A DNA stretch of 37,657 nucleotides, from positions 1 through 37,657 of IMG/VR virus record IMGVR_UViG_3300025122_000060; one strand, written 5' to 3'. The notes below the pieces were generated by a model, which worked only from the letters and a program-made list of their open reading frames with translations, was not told where the DNA came from and searched no databases. Of the stretch, positions 14,364-25,900 are shown piece by piece. The position numbers and the translations under genes were made by a program. Origin of the DNA: a virus. Position 1 is the first letter of the stretch; every line of letters starts with the position of its first letter.

Positions 14364-15365
14364 TCAGCTCTTGAGTTTCCACAAATCTTCCAATGACCCA
14401 GCTGCCCCTGCGGGCTTTTCACTCGACATTGGGCCTGGTTTTTCAAACGATGGACGTTTAGCGGGACGCCAATTGCGCCAATCAACTTTTATTGTGGGTG
14501 GTGCGCCCGGAGGACCAGGATGATTGTAAACTCGCTGACAAGGTTCAACATGCGCTCCTTGTACATTTCCAAATATAAATGGATTTGCTACAAGATAAAT
14601 TTCTTCCTTATAATGAACAGCAAAAGGATTATGGGTGTTAATACCAAATCTTGCTCCAATCGTTCCTTGTTTCCATTCTGGCTGTTCAAAATCAAGTGTA
14701 TTTAAATCTGTATCAACGCGAACAAGTTCAAATGGTAAAATCCTTCCCGGATCTCCGGTTGAATCACTTGGTAGCGACTCTGGATCATATTGCCCTTCAT
14801 AAACCAGAAGATTCCAAAATTGATCTGCTTTATATCTAAAAAGATCTAAAGGTCTTTCCCAATTCCCCCAAACGGGACTATGCGACGCGGCAGACTCCGC
14901 TACCCTATAATCTATAGGCACCTCTAAATATGGATTTGCATGTGCGGGCATTTCTCTTACCAAATCTCGACCATTGGTTGGAAATCTTTGAATAAATCTC
15001 GCATCGCTTCCTAATGGGCCACCTGGTCCAAAACCTAAAGTAATCATTTGATCTCGCCTTTGTAAAGCTTCTTCTACAATTAAATTACGGACAGGGCCAG
15101 GAGTGGGAACGGGGGCTCGTGGTGCCCTTGGCCATCGAGGAAAGGGATCAACAATTGTTGGCGGTGCGGTTTCCGTTGGTGTCCCTGGTTTTGTTAAAAT
15201 ATGAGTTCCTATTGTTGGTGCCGTGGGAGCTACTTCAAACTTTGGTAGTCCAAATGTTTCGGGCTCGGTACTAGTAGATTGAGTGCTTTGGGCGTCATTC
15301 GACAAAGCTCGCGCTGCGCTAGCTCGCGCCGCTGCGATGATTGCATCCATACTTACTGCTACCAT
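14364..15365 (-). CDS. Proline-rich structural protein
   Basis: A 333-aa product with an Ala-rich helical start (MDAIIAAARASAARAL), then a Pro/Thr-rich, probably extended segment (about 38-95) with many P-x-P steps, then a more ordered part (about 150-280) containing WNLLVYEGQYDPESLP and ILPFELVRVDTDLNTLDF, and a Pro/Gly-rich tail. Base composition is richer in G+C than in neighbouring genes, as expected from Pro/Ala/Gly codons. GGGGAG lies about 10 nt before the ATG. It fits snugly between the 1124-aa and 1000-aa structural genes (4- and 15-nt gaps), so it is most likely a virion component. No family is recognised. Confidence 0.75.
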   Translation of the reverse strand: MVAVSMDAIIAAARASAARALSNDAQSTQSTSTEPETFGLPKFEVAPTAPTIGTHILTKPGTPTETAPPTIVDPFPRWPRAPRAPVPTPGPVRNLIVEEALQRRDQMITLGFGPGGPLGSDARFIQRFPTNGRDLVREMPAHANPYLEVPIDYRVAESAASHSPVWGNWERPLDLFRYKADQFWNLLVYEGQYDPESLPSDSTGDPGRILPFELVRVDTDLNTLDFEQPEWKQGTIGARFGINTHNPFAVHYKEEIYLVANPFIFGNVQGAHVEPCQRVYNHPGPPGAPPTIKVDWRNWRPAKRPSFEKPGPMSSEKPAGAAGSLEDLWKLKS

Positions 15366-15369
15366 TTTT

Positions 15370-18300
15370 CTAGCTCCCCATTAAAATAAAGTATTCATCA
15401 TAAGTAGGCAACTCATAATCTTTACTTCTCTTAATATTTACCGCAGAATTCTCATAAGGAGTAAGTCTACAAAGCAAATTTTTTCCACTTGTTTGATTTA
15501 AAAGTGATTTAGTAACTGGTTTCCAAGCTGGCATTCCCAATTGAAAATCGTCTAATGTGGTTCCATCTTTTAGCTTCTTTCTTGTTGTATCAAAGTTGGT
15601 TAAAACTTCTATAATATCAATAGTACCAAACTTATATCTAAACGTGTCCTCATCATCCTTGCAAGGATTTTTTTCCAAAAAACAAATGACATCTTTTCTT
15701 AATGCTGTAGCTTGTTCTGCTGAAAATCCGTTTTCGTTAAACTTAAATAATAATTTTACAGAGTTTGGCAAAGATCTAAAAATACTAGAAGGGGTTTGAT
15801 TTGATTTTGAGGCTATAACTTTCTTTTTTATATTTGTCTCACAAAGACCAACATTAAAGTTATCAATATTACAACACAACGAATCAATATCTAAACCCAA
15901 TAAATCATCAAATATTGGTTTTGCTATACGATTTTGTTCAGACGTTTTACCCTTTCCTAAATCGTTATCAACATATTTTTCCGTGTTATCATTATCATCA
16001 TCACTTGATTTTACCGATTTCTCCTGTGGTTTCTTGGGCGTTGCGTCAGCATCTTCATTAACAACTACAACATTTTTATTGAGGCCAAAATATTCTGATG
16101 TACTATTTGCAAAATCTATATCATCATCTAACCCTAAGCAATCAATTATTTTTTGTTTTTCGGATTTATTCATTGGTTTATTATTGTTACTAAATTTAGG
16201 ATTAGTAACATTATTTGTGGCTTCATTCATTAAAGTCATAGCATATGATTTCCCAAGTATTTCATTATTAAGGTTCGTATTTAAATATTTAATACTTTTT
16301 CCAAGATTTTTAAAATCTCCAAAAAAAGCAATAACGCCTGGATTTTTGAGATTAACCGAACCCCATTTAGCTACCGAACTTATACTAATTTTTGTAGGAG
16401 TTACATATGAATACATCGAAGTAAAGACACTGTCTCCCTTGGTAACATTTCCAATACTTAAATCAGCATTTTCATTATTAAAAAGTTTTTTATTTTCAGC
16501 AGAAATAATCTCTTCGAACTCAGACCTTGAAACTTGTTTTAATCCTAATTTGTCTCCATTCGCCAAGTTTAAAAAGTTAAAACCAACATCAAATGGAATA
16601 TTCGAATCATAAGTTGTTTTAAACTGATGTCTTACGTGAAATATTGTAAGTTTCTTTCGATCACCACCCTCAATATGACTTTTATTAACATCAGCCTCAC
16701 CCGCGTCATCATCTTTTGATTTTAAACCTTTATAAAGTGCAGCAAAAGATGATATTTTATTCTGTAAAGCACTTATTAACTTGATAACTGCCAAAATACC
16801 TTCTGGGCTTCCGCAATGAGGAGAAATTATATTAGCCAAAGCTTTATATTTTGAAATAAAATCAATAGATTCTGATGAATAAAAACTTAAAACTTCAAAA
16901 TAATCGTTTAGAAATTTTGCGGCATTCCAATCCGAGCCATAAGAAAAACTATCGGAAAATTTATTTTTTAAAACATTAAAGTTTCTTGGAACATATTCAC
17001 CACGAACATATTGCTTCGAACGCTTTCCTTTTTTATTTTCCGATCTTACAACTTGTTCATTGGAGAAACCACCAGTATCTTCTTCGTGTTGTTTTTTACC
17101 ACTACGAGGTTTACGTTCTGATTTTTTTGAAGATTTTGATTTTTGGTTTTTCGCATAATCATCCGTATCATTTTTATGAGGATCGCCATAAGGATTTTTG
17201 ATTTCTGAAGGAAAATTTATAGCAGTGTTATAATATTCTCTTAAAGACAACATTGAAATATTCAAACTTTTAATATGAGATTCAAATATCTGTTCTGTTA
17301 TATCAAGCACATGAAGCTCAACTCTATATTGATAATATCCATCTGTTTTTGATTTGATTGTTGCGTCTATTCCACTGAAACATTGAACTCCTAAAAATCC
17401 GGACATATCCATATTTAAACGTTTTTGTTCTATAGAGCACCCTCTAATACTTTCTGGTTGACTATCATTACTATGTTTTACCGGATTTAATGTCGGACTA
17501 CCAAGTTTTTGATTGGCTGCTACAACTAACTCATCAATTTGATCAGGATCAGATTTTATCCATTGATCGCCTTCTTTTTTAACTCTTTGTCTATAAACTT
17601 TTAAAGATAATATCTGGGGTGGAAAACTTTTCAAAATCGTTTCATATGAAAAAGAATTTGAAAAGATTGAACTAAACAATGAAAACTTTTCCATTATTCT
17701 TCTCATATTTGCAAAAAACAAAAATCTCAAATCTCCATCATCATCTCTCGAAAAATAAATATCAGAAAAAAGATTATAAGGATCACAACGATTAAATGTG
17801 TCCTTATAAGGGTTCTCTATCATTTTTTTTGTTTTCGTTGCTGGGCATGGGCTTGTATCTTCTGTCATTGCTTGTTTATGAATATCAGCAAGCATTTCAA
17901 GTTCTCTATTATCAATAATATAAGTCTCTGGTATTAGATTGTGAGTATGCGTTTCAAGTGTTGACCCGTCAGTTGCTATGGGGGTTTCACTAGAAAAACT
18001 TCCATCTGCGTCAATAGTATGTTGATGAGAATAAGAAACCCCGTCTATATATTGCAATCCGCCTCTACGCGTTCCGGGTTGTGTTCGAGTGAACCCAGCA
18101 CTACCATCCTGAGCGACATGATGTGTATGTCTACTTTCATAAGTCGAAGAACTCTCATAAGATATATAGAAGCGAACATCACTGTTTTCAATTACTGGAA
18201 CTAGATTTAACAAACCAGTAAATTTTTGTTCTTCAGAATCTACAATTAAATTAACTCCCTCCATTTCGAGTTGATTGGTATATTCAGCAATATCTAACTC

Positions 18301-18744
18301 AATCCATGCCAGAAAAGATAAGTTTTGAGGAAATAAACGTGGATAGGAAGTTTGATGTCGTAGGTGATATTCTCCCCCGTTGTCAACCATATCGGTAAGA
18401 TTAAATCCAGAATCTACTCCATAAATTGTTTCTTTCTCAAATCCTTCAAACCTTTCAACCACATGTATTTTAATAAATTTTTTATATTTATTATTTATTA
18501 ATAAAGAGTTTTCATTACTACAAACTAAATCTTTGCAAGCTAAATCAACAATTACTTCTAGTGGCACACCTTCTGTGTCCTCCGAAGTTGAAGCAGGGAG
18601 TTCGGTAGGTTGCCCGTCTGCGTCTAGATAAACATCTTGTTGATCAGAGGGAATACCTCTTGATAATGTTATTTTAGGAATAGTAACTATGGGAAGCGTT
18701 CGCTCTGAAATGGAAGGAAGTGTTTTTTCTACATGATATGTCAT
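15370..18744 (-). CDS. Large virion protein with repeated H-x-H motifs
   Basis: An 1124-aa product. The first 280 residues are beta-rich and hold three His clusters in a row: RHTHHVAQDGSAGF (205-218), SHQHTIDADGSF (239-250) and ETHTHNL (264-270). H-x-H motifs bind iron in tail-tip proteins such as T4 gp12, and repeats of H-x-H followed by Asp-Gly occur in other phage structural proteins. The middle has a helical segment (MEKFSLFSSIFSNSFSYE), and a Lys/Ser-rich low-complexity linker (about 525-560) separates it from a further long region of mixed fold. The C-terminus ends YFILMGS. The ATG follows the TAA of the 386-aa gene with no gap; GAGG lies about 10 nt upstream. Probably a baseplate or tail protein, not otherwise recognised. 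Confidence 0.8.
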   Translation of the reverse strand: MTYHVEKTLPSISERTLPIVTIPKITLSRGIPSDQQDVYLDADGQPTELPASTSEDTEGVPLEVIVDLACKDLVCSNENSLLINNKYKKFIKIHVVERFEGFEKETIYGVDSGFNLTDMVDNGGEYHLRHQTSYPRLFPQNLSFLAWIELDIAEYTNQLEMEGVNLIVDSEEQKFTGLLNLVPVIENSDVRFYISYESSSTYESRHTHHVAQDGSAGFTRTQPGTRRGGLQYIDGVSYSHQHTIDADGSFSSETPIATDGSTLETHTHNLIPETYIIDNRELEMLADIHKQAMTEDTSPCPATKTKKMIENPYKDTFNRCDPYNLFSDIYFSRDDDGDLRFLFFANMRRIMEKFSLFSSIFSNSFSYETILKSFPPQILSLKVYRQRVKKEGDQWIKSDPDQIDELVVAANQKLGSPTLNPVKHSNDSQPESIRGCSIEQKRLNMDMSGFLGVQCFSGIDATIKSKTDGYYQYRVELHVLDITEQIFESHIKSLNISMLSLREYYNTAINFPSEIKNPYGDPHKNDTDDYAKNQKSKSSKKSERKPRSGKKQHEEDTGGFSNEQVVRSENKKGKRSKQYVRGEYVPRNFNVLKNKFSDSFSYGSDWNAAKFLNDYFEVLSFYSSESIDFISKYKALANIISPHCGSPEGILAVIKLISALQNKISSFAALYKGLKSKDDDAGEADVNKSHIEGGDRKKLTIFHVRHQFKTTYDSNIPFDVGFNFLNLANGDKLGLKQVSRSEFEEIISAENKKLFNNENADLSIGNVTKGDSVFTSMYSYVTPTKISISSVAKWGSVNLKNPGVIAFFGDFKNLGKSIKYLNTNLNNEILGKSYAMTLMNEATNNVTNPKFSNNNKPMNKSEKQKIIDCLGLDDDIDFANSTSEYFGLNKNVVVVNEDADATPKKPQEKSVKSSDDDNDNTEKYVDNDLGKGKTSEQNRIAKPIFDDLLGLDIDSLCCNIDNFNVGLCETNIKKKVIASKSNQTPSSIFRSLPNSVKLLFKFNENGFSAEQATALRKDVICFLEKNPCKDDEDTFRYKFGTIDIIEVLTNFDTTRKKLKDGTTLDDFQLGMPAWKPVTKSLLNQTSGKNLLCRLTPYENSAVNIKRSKDYELPTYDEYFILMGS

Positions 18745-19905
18745 TTAACAATCCTCAAGATCATCTTCAGTAACATCTGATCTATAATAATCTCTAGTAT
18801 CTTCTTTGTCTTGTTTGGCTATATCTTGACAATCTAACATCCTTGATGAAAAGATTCCTTGTGCTTTATCTTCTGGAAATAGTTTGCAAAGTGTTCTTGG
18901 ATCAATTTCATTATCCACCGATACATCAAAAAAATATTCAACAAAAGATTGATCAATACTATAATCATAGTTGGCTTCTGGAACGTCTAATAAAACATTA
19001 TCTCTTACATAAATTGGTGGTTTTTTGAAATACAATGGGATTAAATGTTCTTCAATAGCCCCAGCTCTATTTACAGAACCCGTTGTTACTTCGAATACTT
19101 CAACATCAAAGTTATCATTTTCAAATGGAGTATTTACTTCATCAATTTCTAAAACGATTGAATCTTCATATATTCTTATGTGGGTTCCATCATCAAAAGG
19201 AGTGGATGTATAACTATCTTCCCAAGCTTCCTTATCAACATAGTCCTCTCTTTGAACTTCAGATTTATAAGTTATTGGAACCATATTAAGTTGCGGAATA
19301 TTAACTATTTTATTGTCACCTTCTACTTTGTATGTGTATGAGCTAGTTATTCGTCCTTGTAAAACATTTACAGACCAAGCCGATTTTTTGTTGGTTCCTA
19401 AATCTGCACTTCCAATGGTATTAGAAGTGTTATAAAATTTTGTTGGAGATTGTTGAATAGTGGGATCGATACGAGTTTCGGGCCGCTGCCTACCACCTTG
19501 CATAGCTTGTTGCATTTCAGGATCAGAACCAAAATTTGAAAAACTCCCCTCAATATCAGCATCACCACCCAATGGATCGCGGTACAGTTCAGTATCTTCA
19601 GTAATAAACTGATGCTGATAACTCAATGATTCCTCAATGCCGGTAAAAACATATTGAGTTTCAAGACGCAGATCTTCTTTGATTCTGTCTTCAATCTCAT
19701 TTTGTGGTTCTTTTGCCCACGTAGAACCATCTCGATCTCCTGTATCATCGTTACTATTCGGTGCAGCATATTTTCGATCATAAATGACATCATCGTCAAA
19801 AAAAGCATAGTAAATTGGTCTAAAGGTGCCTTTTGATAATAAATATTTTCCATATTGAGTGAGTTGAATATCCATCACTCTTTCTTTTTTATTTAAAAAC
19901 TTCAT
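18745..19905 (-). CDS. Conserved virion protein with MKFLNKKERVMD start
   Basis: A 386-aa acidic product. Its N-terminus (MKFLNKKERVMDIQLTQYG, then KYLLSKGTFRPIYYAFFDDD) is a signature I recognise from structural clusters of uncultured marine phages; the function is not known. The rest includes a Gln/Thr-rich linker around 125-160 and beta-rich parts such as YKVEGDNKIVNIPQLNMVPI. It starts directly after the TAG of the 3019-aa gene and ends directly before the ATG of the 1124-aa gene, so the three are tightly coupled. GGGG lies about 11 nt upstream of the ATG. Its fixed place after the giant tail protein suggests that it contacts that protein in the baseplate or tail; this is inference. Confidence 0.8.
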   Translation of the reverse strand: MKFLNKKERVMDIQLTQYGKYLLSKGTFRPIYYAFFDDDVIYDRKYAAPNSNDDTGDRDGSTWAKEPQNEIEDRIKEDLRLETQYVFTGIEESLSYQHQFITEDTELYRDPLGGDADIEGSFSNFGSDPEMQQAMQGGRQRPETRIDPTIQQSPTKFYNTSNTIGSADLGTNKKSAWSVNVLQGRITSSYTYKVEGDNKIVNIPQLNMVPITYKSEVQREDYVDKEAWEDSYTSTPFDDGTHIRIYEDSIVLEIDEVNTPFENDNFDVEVFEVTTGSVNRAGAIEEHLIPLYFKKPPIYVRDNVLLDVPEANYDYSIDQSFVEYFFDVSVDNEIDPRTLCKLFPEDKAQGIFSSRMLDCQDIAKQDKEDTRDYYRSDVTEDDLEDC

Positions 19906-22900
19906 CTACGAACATTCCCCGCTAGTATTATCACTATCACGCCTTTCTTTAAATTCATTTTCAGTTTCAAGTTGTGCCAATTCAATCAAACTAAAGAAAT
20001 CATACGGCCAGTTATAACTATAATCAGGAGTTTTTCCTTCATTATTTTTAAAATTAAATTTAAACCTATCGTCATCTGATGAATCAGCAGTCATCTTAAA
20101 GTAATTAATCTCTGCCTTTCTTTTTATCTTAAAAACCATCCATTTAACGTCTTTTGGTATTCTTTTGCCACCAAAAAACTCCCATGGAGCCATTTCGTGT
20201 TTTACTTCAGCTGAATCTTTTTCAGCGGTCAAAGAAATCTTTGGCATAACTCCTTGCCAAATATCAGCAAGATCTTGTTTATCAAGAGTATGTTCAACGT
20301 CTAAAATATACATAATGAAAGGTTCTATATCTTCATACAAATCATAATTCATATTTGGCGGAACAACATATTTATCTAACTTAGTTACTAAATCAGAAAT
20401 CGATGTTTGTGTAACTGTTCCAGAGGGTTGGAACTCAAGTCCAGCTAATGGCTCATTACCATTCAAAACGTTTTGTTTTGTTGTTTCATATATTCGTCTT
20501 GAATCATGCTTATCTTGCCCAGCCAATGTAAAGAAATATCTATCATAAATTGGCTCCTCTATGCTCTTAGCATAAGAACTATCAGGGTTTGTGATTGGAT
20601 ATTCTAAATATGGTATTGCAACAAGAGCTTCAGATATTACTTTTCTGTCTGCAATTTCACCAACTTTTTGTTCCATTTGTTTAGATTTAAATCCACACGT
20701 TTGAACCAAAGAACCTGTATATCCTGTAGTTCCTTGACTATTTCCTGTTGGTAATGCTGGATATGTTTCTTCAAGTCCCATAAATAAACCTTGGCTTCCA
20801 GTGCAAAAATCGCCATATCCGGTCCACATCCCTCTAGGCATTTCATAAGAACCAGCTGTTATACAACTCCATTTATCTTTTGCAAAATTTAAAATAGGGG
20901 TTTCAAACTTAGGACTTATTACCCAAGCATCAAAAGAAGAATCTGAAGGATCTTTGGCGGAAACCGGAATATAACTTTTTTCTGATGTTGAATTTAAATT
21001 ATATTCAATTTGTTTTAATCTAGTTTTTCCTAGTAAGTTCAAAGAAGATGACACCATCATTGCTGTTTGAAATGCTGGTTTTGTTCTATTGTCTACAATA
21101 GTTCCGGCAGCAGTAATCTTTCTATTAAAAACATTTTCTAGTTCTGGATTGGAATAAGAAAGCGTTGCTTTAGATAATATTTTATTTAATGTTCCTGCGC
21201 CACCTTCAGTTCCATCTGCCACATATTTAACAGTTGCAATACTCTTTCCGTAAAAATAAGGTGGAGTATATGGAGCAGTGGTTGGATCTTGTGATACTCT
21301 ATATTTACCTTCTGAATCTCCGACCCAAAAACTTGAAGTATATAATACGTTTGGACCATACCATCTTCCTCTCCACTCAAGAGGTTGTGTATTATTGCGA
21401 CCACCCGGATCACTACCTGCCTCCATCGCAGTTCCGGCACCAAGAGCCCCATAACCCTCAAACATAACAGTTCGATTTGCACCGCTATTGGGCATTCTTA
21501 AAAACACATCCATGGTGTATAAGTTTCCAGATATAAATGTTGAAAATTCATTTTCGGGTTTTGAAGTGATCGTCGTAAAAGATTTATTTTTGAGGAAAAA
21601 GTTAGGAACCTCGGCAAAAAAGTTATTTGTTGCCATTTCAAATGTTGGTCTGATTTGACCATCCCAATCAAAAAATGGAAGTCGGCCATAGTTTCCAGTA
21701 GATCCGCCGACACCTTCAGCACCGACCTCACAAGTAATTAAAGCAATCTTAGATTCTCCATTTGATGAAGAAACTGGAATATGATCTTTGAACGCAAAAA
21801 GAGATTCAAATGGAATTCTATAGTTAGAACCCGACGCCAATGAACTGCCATAAAATATTCCGGTATCTCCAGCGTCAACAGATGATGAAATCACAGCAGT
21901 TAATGAACCAGTATAAACAGGCCAATCGACTGCGATGCCTGATTTTATAGTATTATAAACTATTCCAGGAGCAAAAAATGGTTGCATTAACGATTGAATG
22001 GCCAATGCGCCAGAAAGTTCAACACCATCAGTAGAGCCATTATTGGTTTTTATATCTCCGTTTGCCCAGTTAACACCACCAATATGATCCCCAACTGATT
22101 TTGATAAAATAGATCCAAGCTGCATACATCGAAGCATTGGATAAAATCCACTATAAGGTAATAGTTTTTTAACTACATTACACTTTAATGTAACTTTATT
22201 AAGAGCTGCGTCTGTTTCAAATTTTCCAAAATATTTTTGAAAATCAGTATTAGAATAATCTTTAAAGAAGTTTTCGTTTAATGGCCATTCTGATTCGCTA
22301 GTGCCTGCTGTTTGAGTTGCACTTGAAGTTATAGAAGCCCCATCAAGAGATAAAAATTTATTGTTGGATTCTCTAAAATCTCCACCATGATCATTTATAT
22401 AATAATCAATATTTTTTGAAATTCTAAACTCTGGTATGACCGTGTAGTTCTTTGCTATTGAACGAATATCTTGTGCATAATCTTCATAAGAATCAAACCA
22501 CGGATTCTTTTTGGCCAATAGATTTGTATGCCATTGGGGAGCATTCTCAGCGATTGGCGCTGACACATGAGGCCAGTGATACATTTGTGATGCTGTGGGA
22601 TATGTTGCATTACCATATATTAAAGCCGTATTTGATACGTCCGATGATGTAAAAAACATTGGTCCATGAATAGCTGATTTTGCCGAGTTCCATGGTGTTC
22701 GAACAAGTTCTCCTGAACGAGAAGAAACAATAGTAGCAACACAAAATTGATTTTGTTTCATTGTCTCAATAGGCCACACATTCGCTGCACCTACATCTGC
22801 GTACCCAAGAGAATTTAATGGCATTGGAGCGCCTGAGCTAGTTGATCGAATACGATCACTTAAGTTATCTCTCCAAAAAGTTCTTCGATTTAATACAGTT

Positions 22901-25900
22901 CGATCATAACCATTAACTCCAACTCCATCAACTTCTGCATAAGAAGTTCTTCCGCGCTGCTCTGCAATACCTGTATTGACATCACGAGGATAAACAACTT
23001 CTTTATAAGAAAACTTCTTAAGAATTGCCCTTGGAGCATCTACAAAAGATTTGTCGTATAACTGTCTTATTCTAGAATAGTTTTGATTATTGGCATCTTC
23101 TTTTTCATTAATCCCTAAAATATTATTAATTTGAGGATTAGCAAATGCTACAAGATTATTCCCAAAAGAGTGTCGAAGTGTAACACATTTTCCTAAAGAG
23201 TTAACATGTTCAATTGTTGTGTTCAGCGGCTTATATTTAAAAGTAACTGGTGGTTCAACCAAACTTGCAGTTACCACATGCTTATTAATAGAAAAATTAG
23301 TTCTTGACTTAAACGGTTGTAAAAACTTGACCACCGTCCCGGCGTCTTTTGTTCCGTCCCTACTTTGAACTACCGGGACTTTTCGAGAAAATAATTGTCC
23401 ATTTGCATAAAGACTTATAATATTATTGTTTTTTTGATATCTTGCAATAGGATTCTCTCCAACTCTAAGTTGTTTCCAAGAAGGGTATCCCCAAACACCA
23501 TTTCTATGAGTTATTATTCCATTAAAAACGTCAGCTTTTCCAGTATCGGCTTCCGAAGTACCTTCTACTATATTTGAATTCAAATAGGCAAGAATATTAT
23601 TTGTAGAAGGAAATCCAAGAAAACGTGTTGATGAAGTTAATGGTTCAAATATATTAATATTAAGACCAACAAAATCATTTGGAATAAAGTTACTAAGACC
23701 AGAGTTTCCTTGGACTGATGCTGAATAGTGTCCATAGTTCTGTATGCATTCAGCACCATATGCCGATCCAATAACGCTTTCTGATATAAACGATGGCATC
23801 GATGCTGTTCTGGAAGTTGATCCTGAAGGAATCGAGAAGTTTGAAACGTATTCAAATGTATCTGTAAAAGAGCCCGAAATAGACGCAGTTATCCAAGAAT
23901 ATTGATTTGCACTTCGTGGAATCGGACGATGAATATACCAGTTATCGTAATCAATACTTCGACTTAAAGTGCCTTCATAATCATTGTCGTAATATGCGCT
24001 TAATGCACCAACTATTTTTGAGTTTCTATTAATCTTATGATACGCCGCAATTGTATTATAGTTGTTCGCATTTGTAGCGTGATCTGCTGGAACAGTTCCA
24101 TCACCAGCTGCGCCGGTTGGATCAATACCAAACTGTCCAGCATTTTCTTTATACCAACCATGTAATGCATTTCTTACAATCAAGTTTCTATAATTTAATG
24201 TATTATAAACAGAATATTCTCCTGCATAAATGTCCATCACTCCGCGAGCCATTGTTTCTGGTCCGCCAGGAGCACTAAATCTTTGAACAATAATTGATTT
24301 TCCTGATCCTGTTAAATCATTTCTAGGAATAGCAAAGTCAACAATTCCAGAAACAAATGTTGAGGATGCGGTTGCTGGCGTGAAACCTTCATTCCTAACA
24401 AAAAATCTATTATTCTCTGATCGCCCAGCAGTTTGCAATATTTCATAATCATTTTGATAGTTTCCAACAACTGCCGATGAAGTTCCCCATTTGATATTAC
24501 GAATATTTAATGGACGTTTTGCATATTCATCTCTATAATATATTGCATTTGGATAACGTTGATTGCTGGCAAAAAGACCACCATTAGTAAACTGCACAAG
24601 ATATCCTGATCCACCAAAAGACATATATACAGATTCTGCTCTTGTTTTTATTGTATCATTGGAAGCTGTATTAATATTGGCATGACGGACTTGTCTTCCT
24701 CCAACATGCCTCTCGGTAAATGGACCCTGCATTGGAACTTCACCGATACCATAAGAATCATCATGATAGTTTGTGATTCTAGCATATTTAACGAAATTAA
24801 CAAATGGTTTTGGTGGAGATCCACTTATAAAACCTTGCAAAACATTATCTTTAAATTCATCAACGGAAGCACTATAAAGACTAAATCTTGCAAGCGAAGC
24901 ACCTTTTGATTTATCGTCAAAAGCATCAGAGGCAGCAGTATCTCTCAATGCAAAATCAATACGAGATTTTGCATTTGGTTTTTTTATATCATAACAAACA
25001 GTTTTAAATTGTATTCCACCAGAGTTAGGTATTTGAATTTTACGTCCACCACTCCATGGCCTTCTCAATTCGTTTTCTATATAATCTAGCTTCTTTTGAC
25101 TCTCAAAGTTAGAGCCTCCACGGATTGCCCTAGGATATTGTGATTTTATTAAAACAGGCGCATTCCAATATCTTCTATTATAAGCACTTAATGTTGAAGA
25201 ATGAATAAGTTGTCTATCTGCATCAACAGCGGCATCGCCCGAAGAAATATAATCTTTTCGATCTGCTAAATATTTCCACCACCAACAGTTTGTATTTTGT
25301 GATGGAGGCGAGAATGGCAATGCTGGCAGTGAAGCGCCCACACCCAAGTCCACTGCACCAGCCGACTTTGCGACTGTTTCAAGCTCATAGTTTCTCATTT
25401 CAAGTGTAGGATATTTGGTCCAATACTTATTTCTTTCCAAAACATGACTTTCGACCAATGTTCTTAACTTTTTAGAAAAATCTGCGGAAGCCGGGAATAA
25501 CTGAGTCACCATTTTAGAAATAGAATCATCTGCCCATCTATAATAATCTACAAACTTTTCAAAATCGATTGTATCATTCTTAATCCTGGAAAAATAAAGC
25601 TCTCGAAGTTTTTCAAGTTGTTTGTATTCCATTCGATAACGATTGACAGGCTCCCCAATCAAATTATTAAAATCTCGAATGGTTGCGAAAACTTTAATAA
25701 TTTCATCAGAAAGAATCGCATAAGGGCTTTTCTCAGCAGCAAAGTAATGTGATATTGGTCGCGTTTCTCTAGTGAAAAGAACGTCATCGTTCGAATCAAC
25801 AAGCTCAATCATATTATGACTGTTTAAAACATCTGGAGGAACTTGGCGGGCGACATTAACAAACTCACGACTTATAGAACCTGTATCAGATGCTGGAAAA

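Noticed and set aside
15983-16612. 209-codon plus-strand frame
   Set aside because: Antisense to the 1124-aa structural gene, with Ser/Leu/Phe-rich composition typical of a shadow frame.
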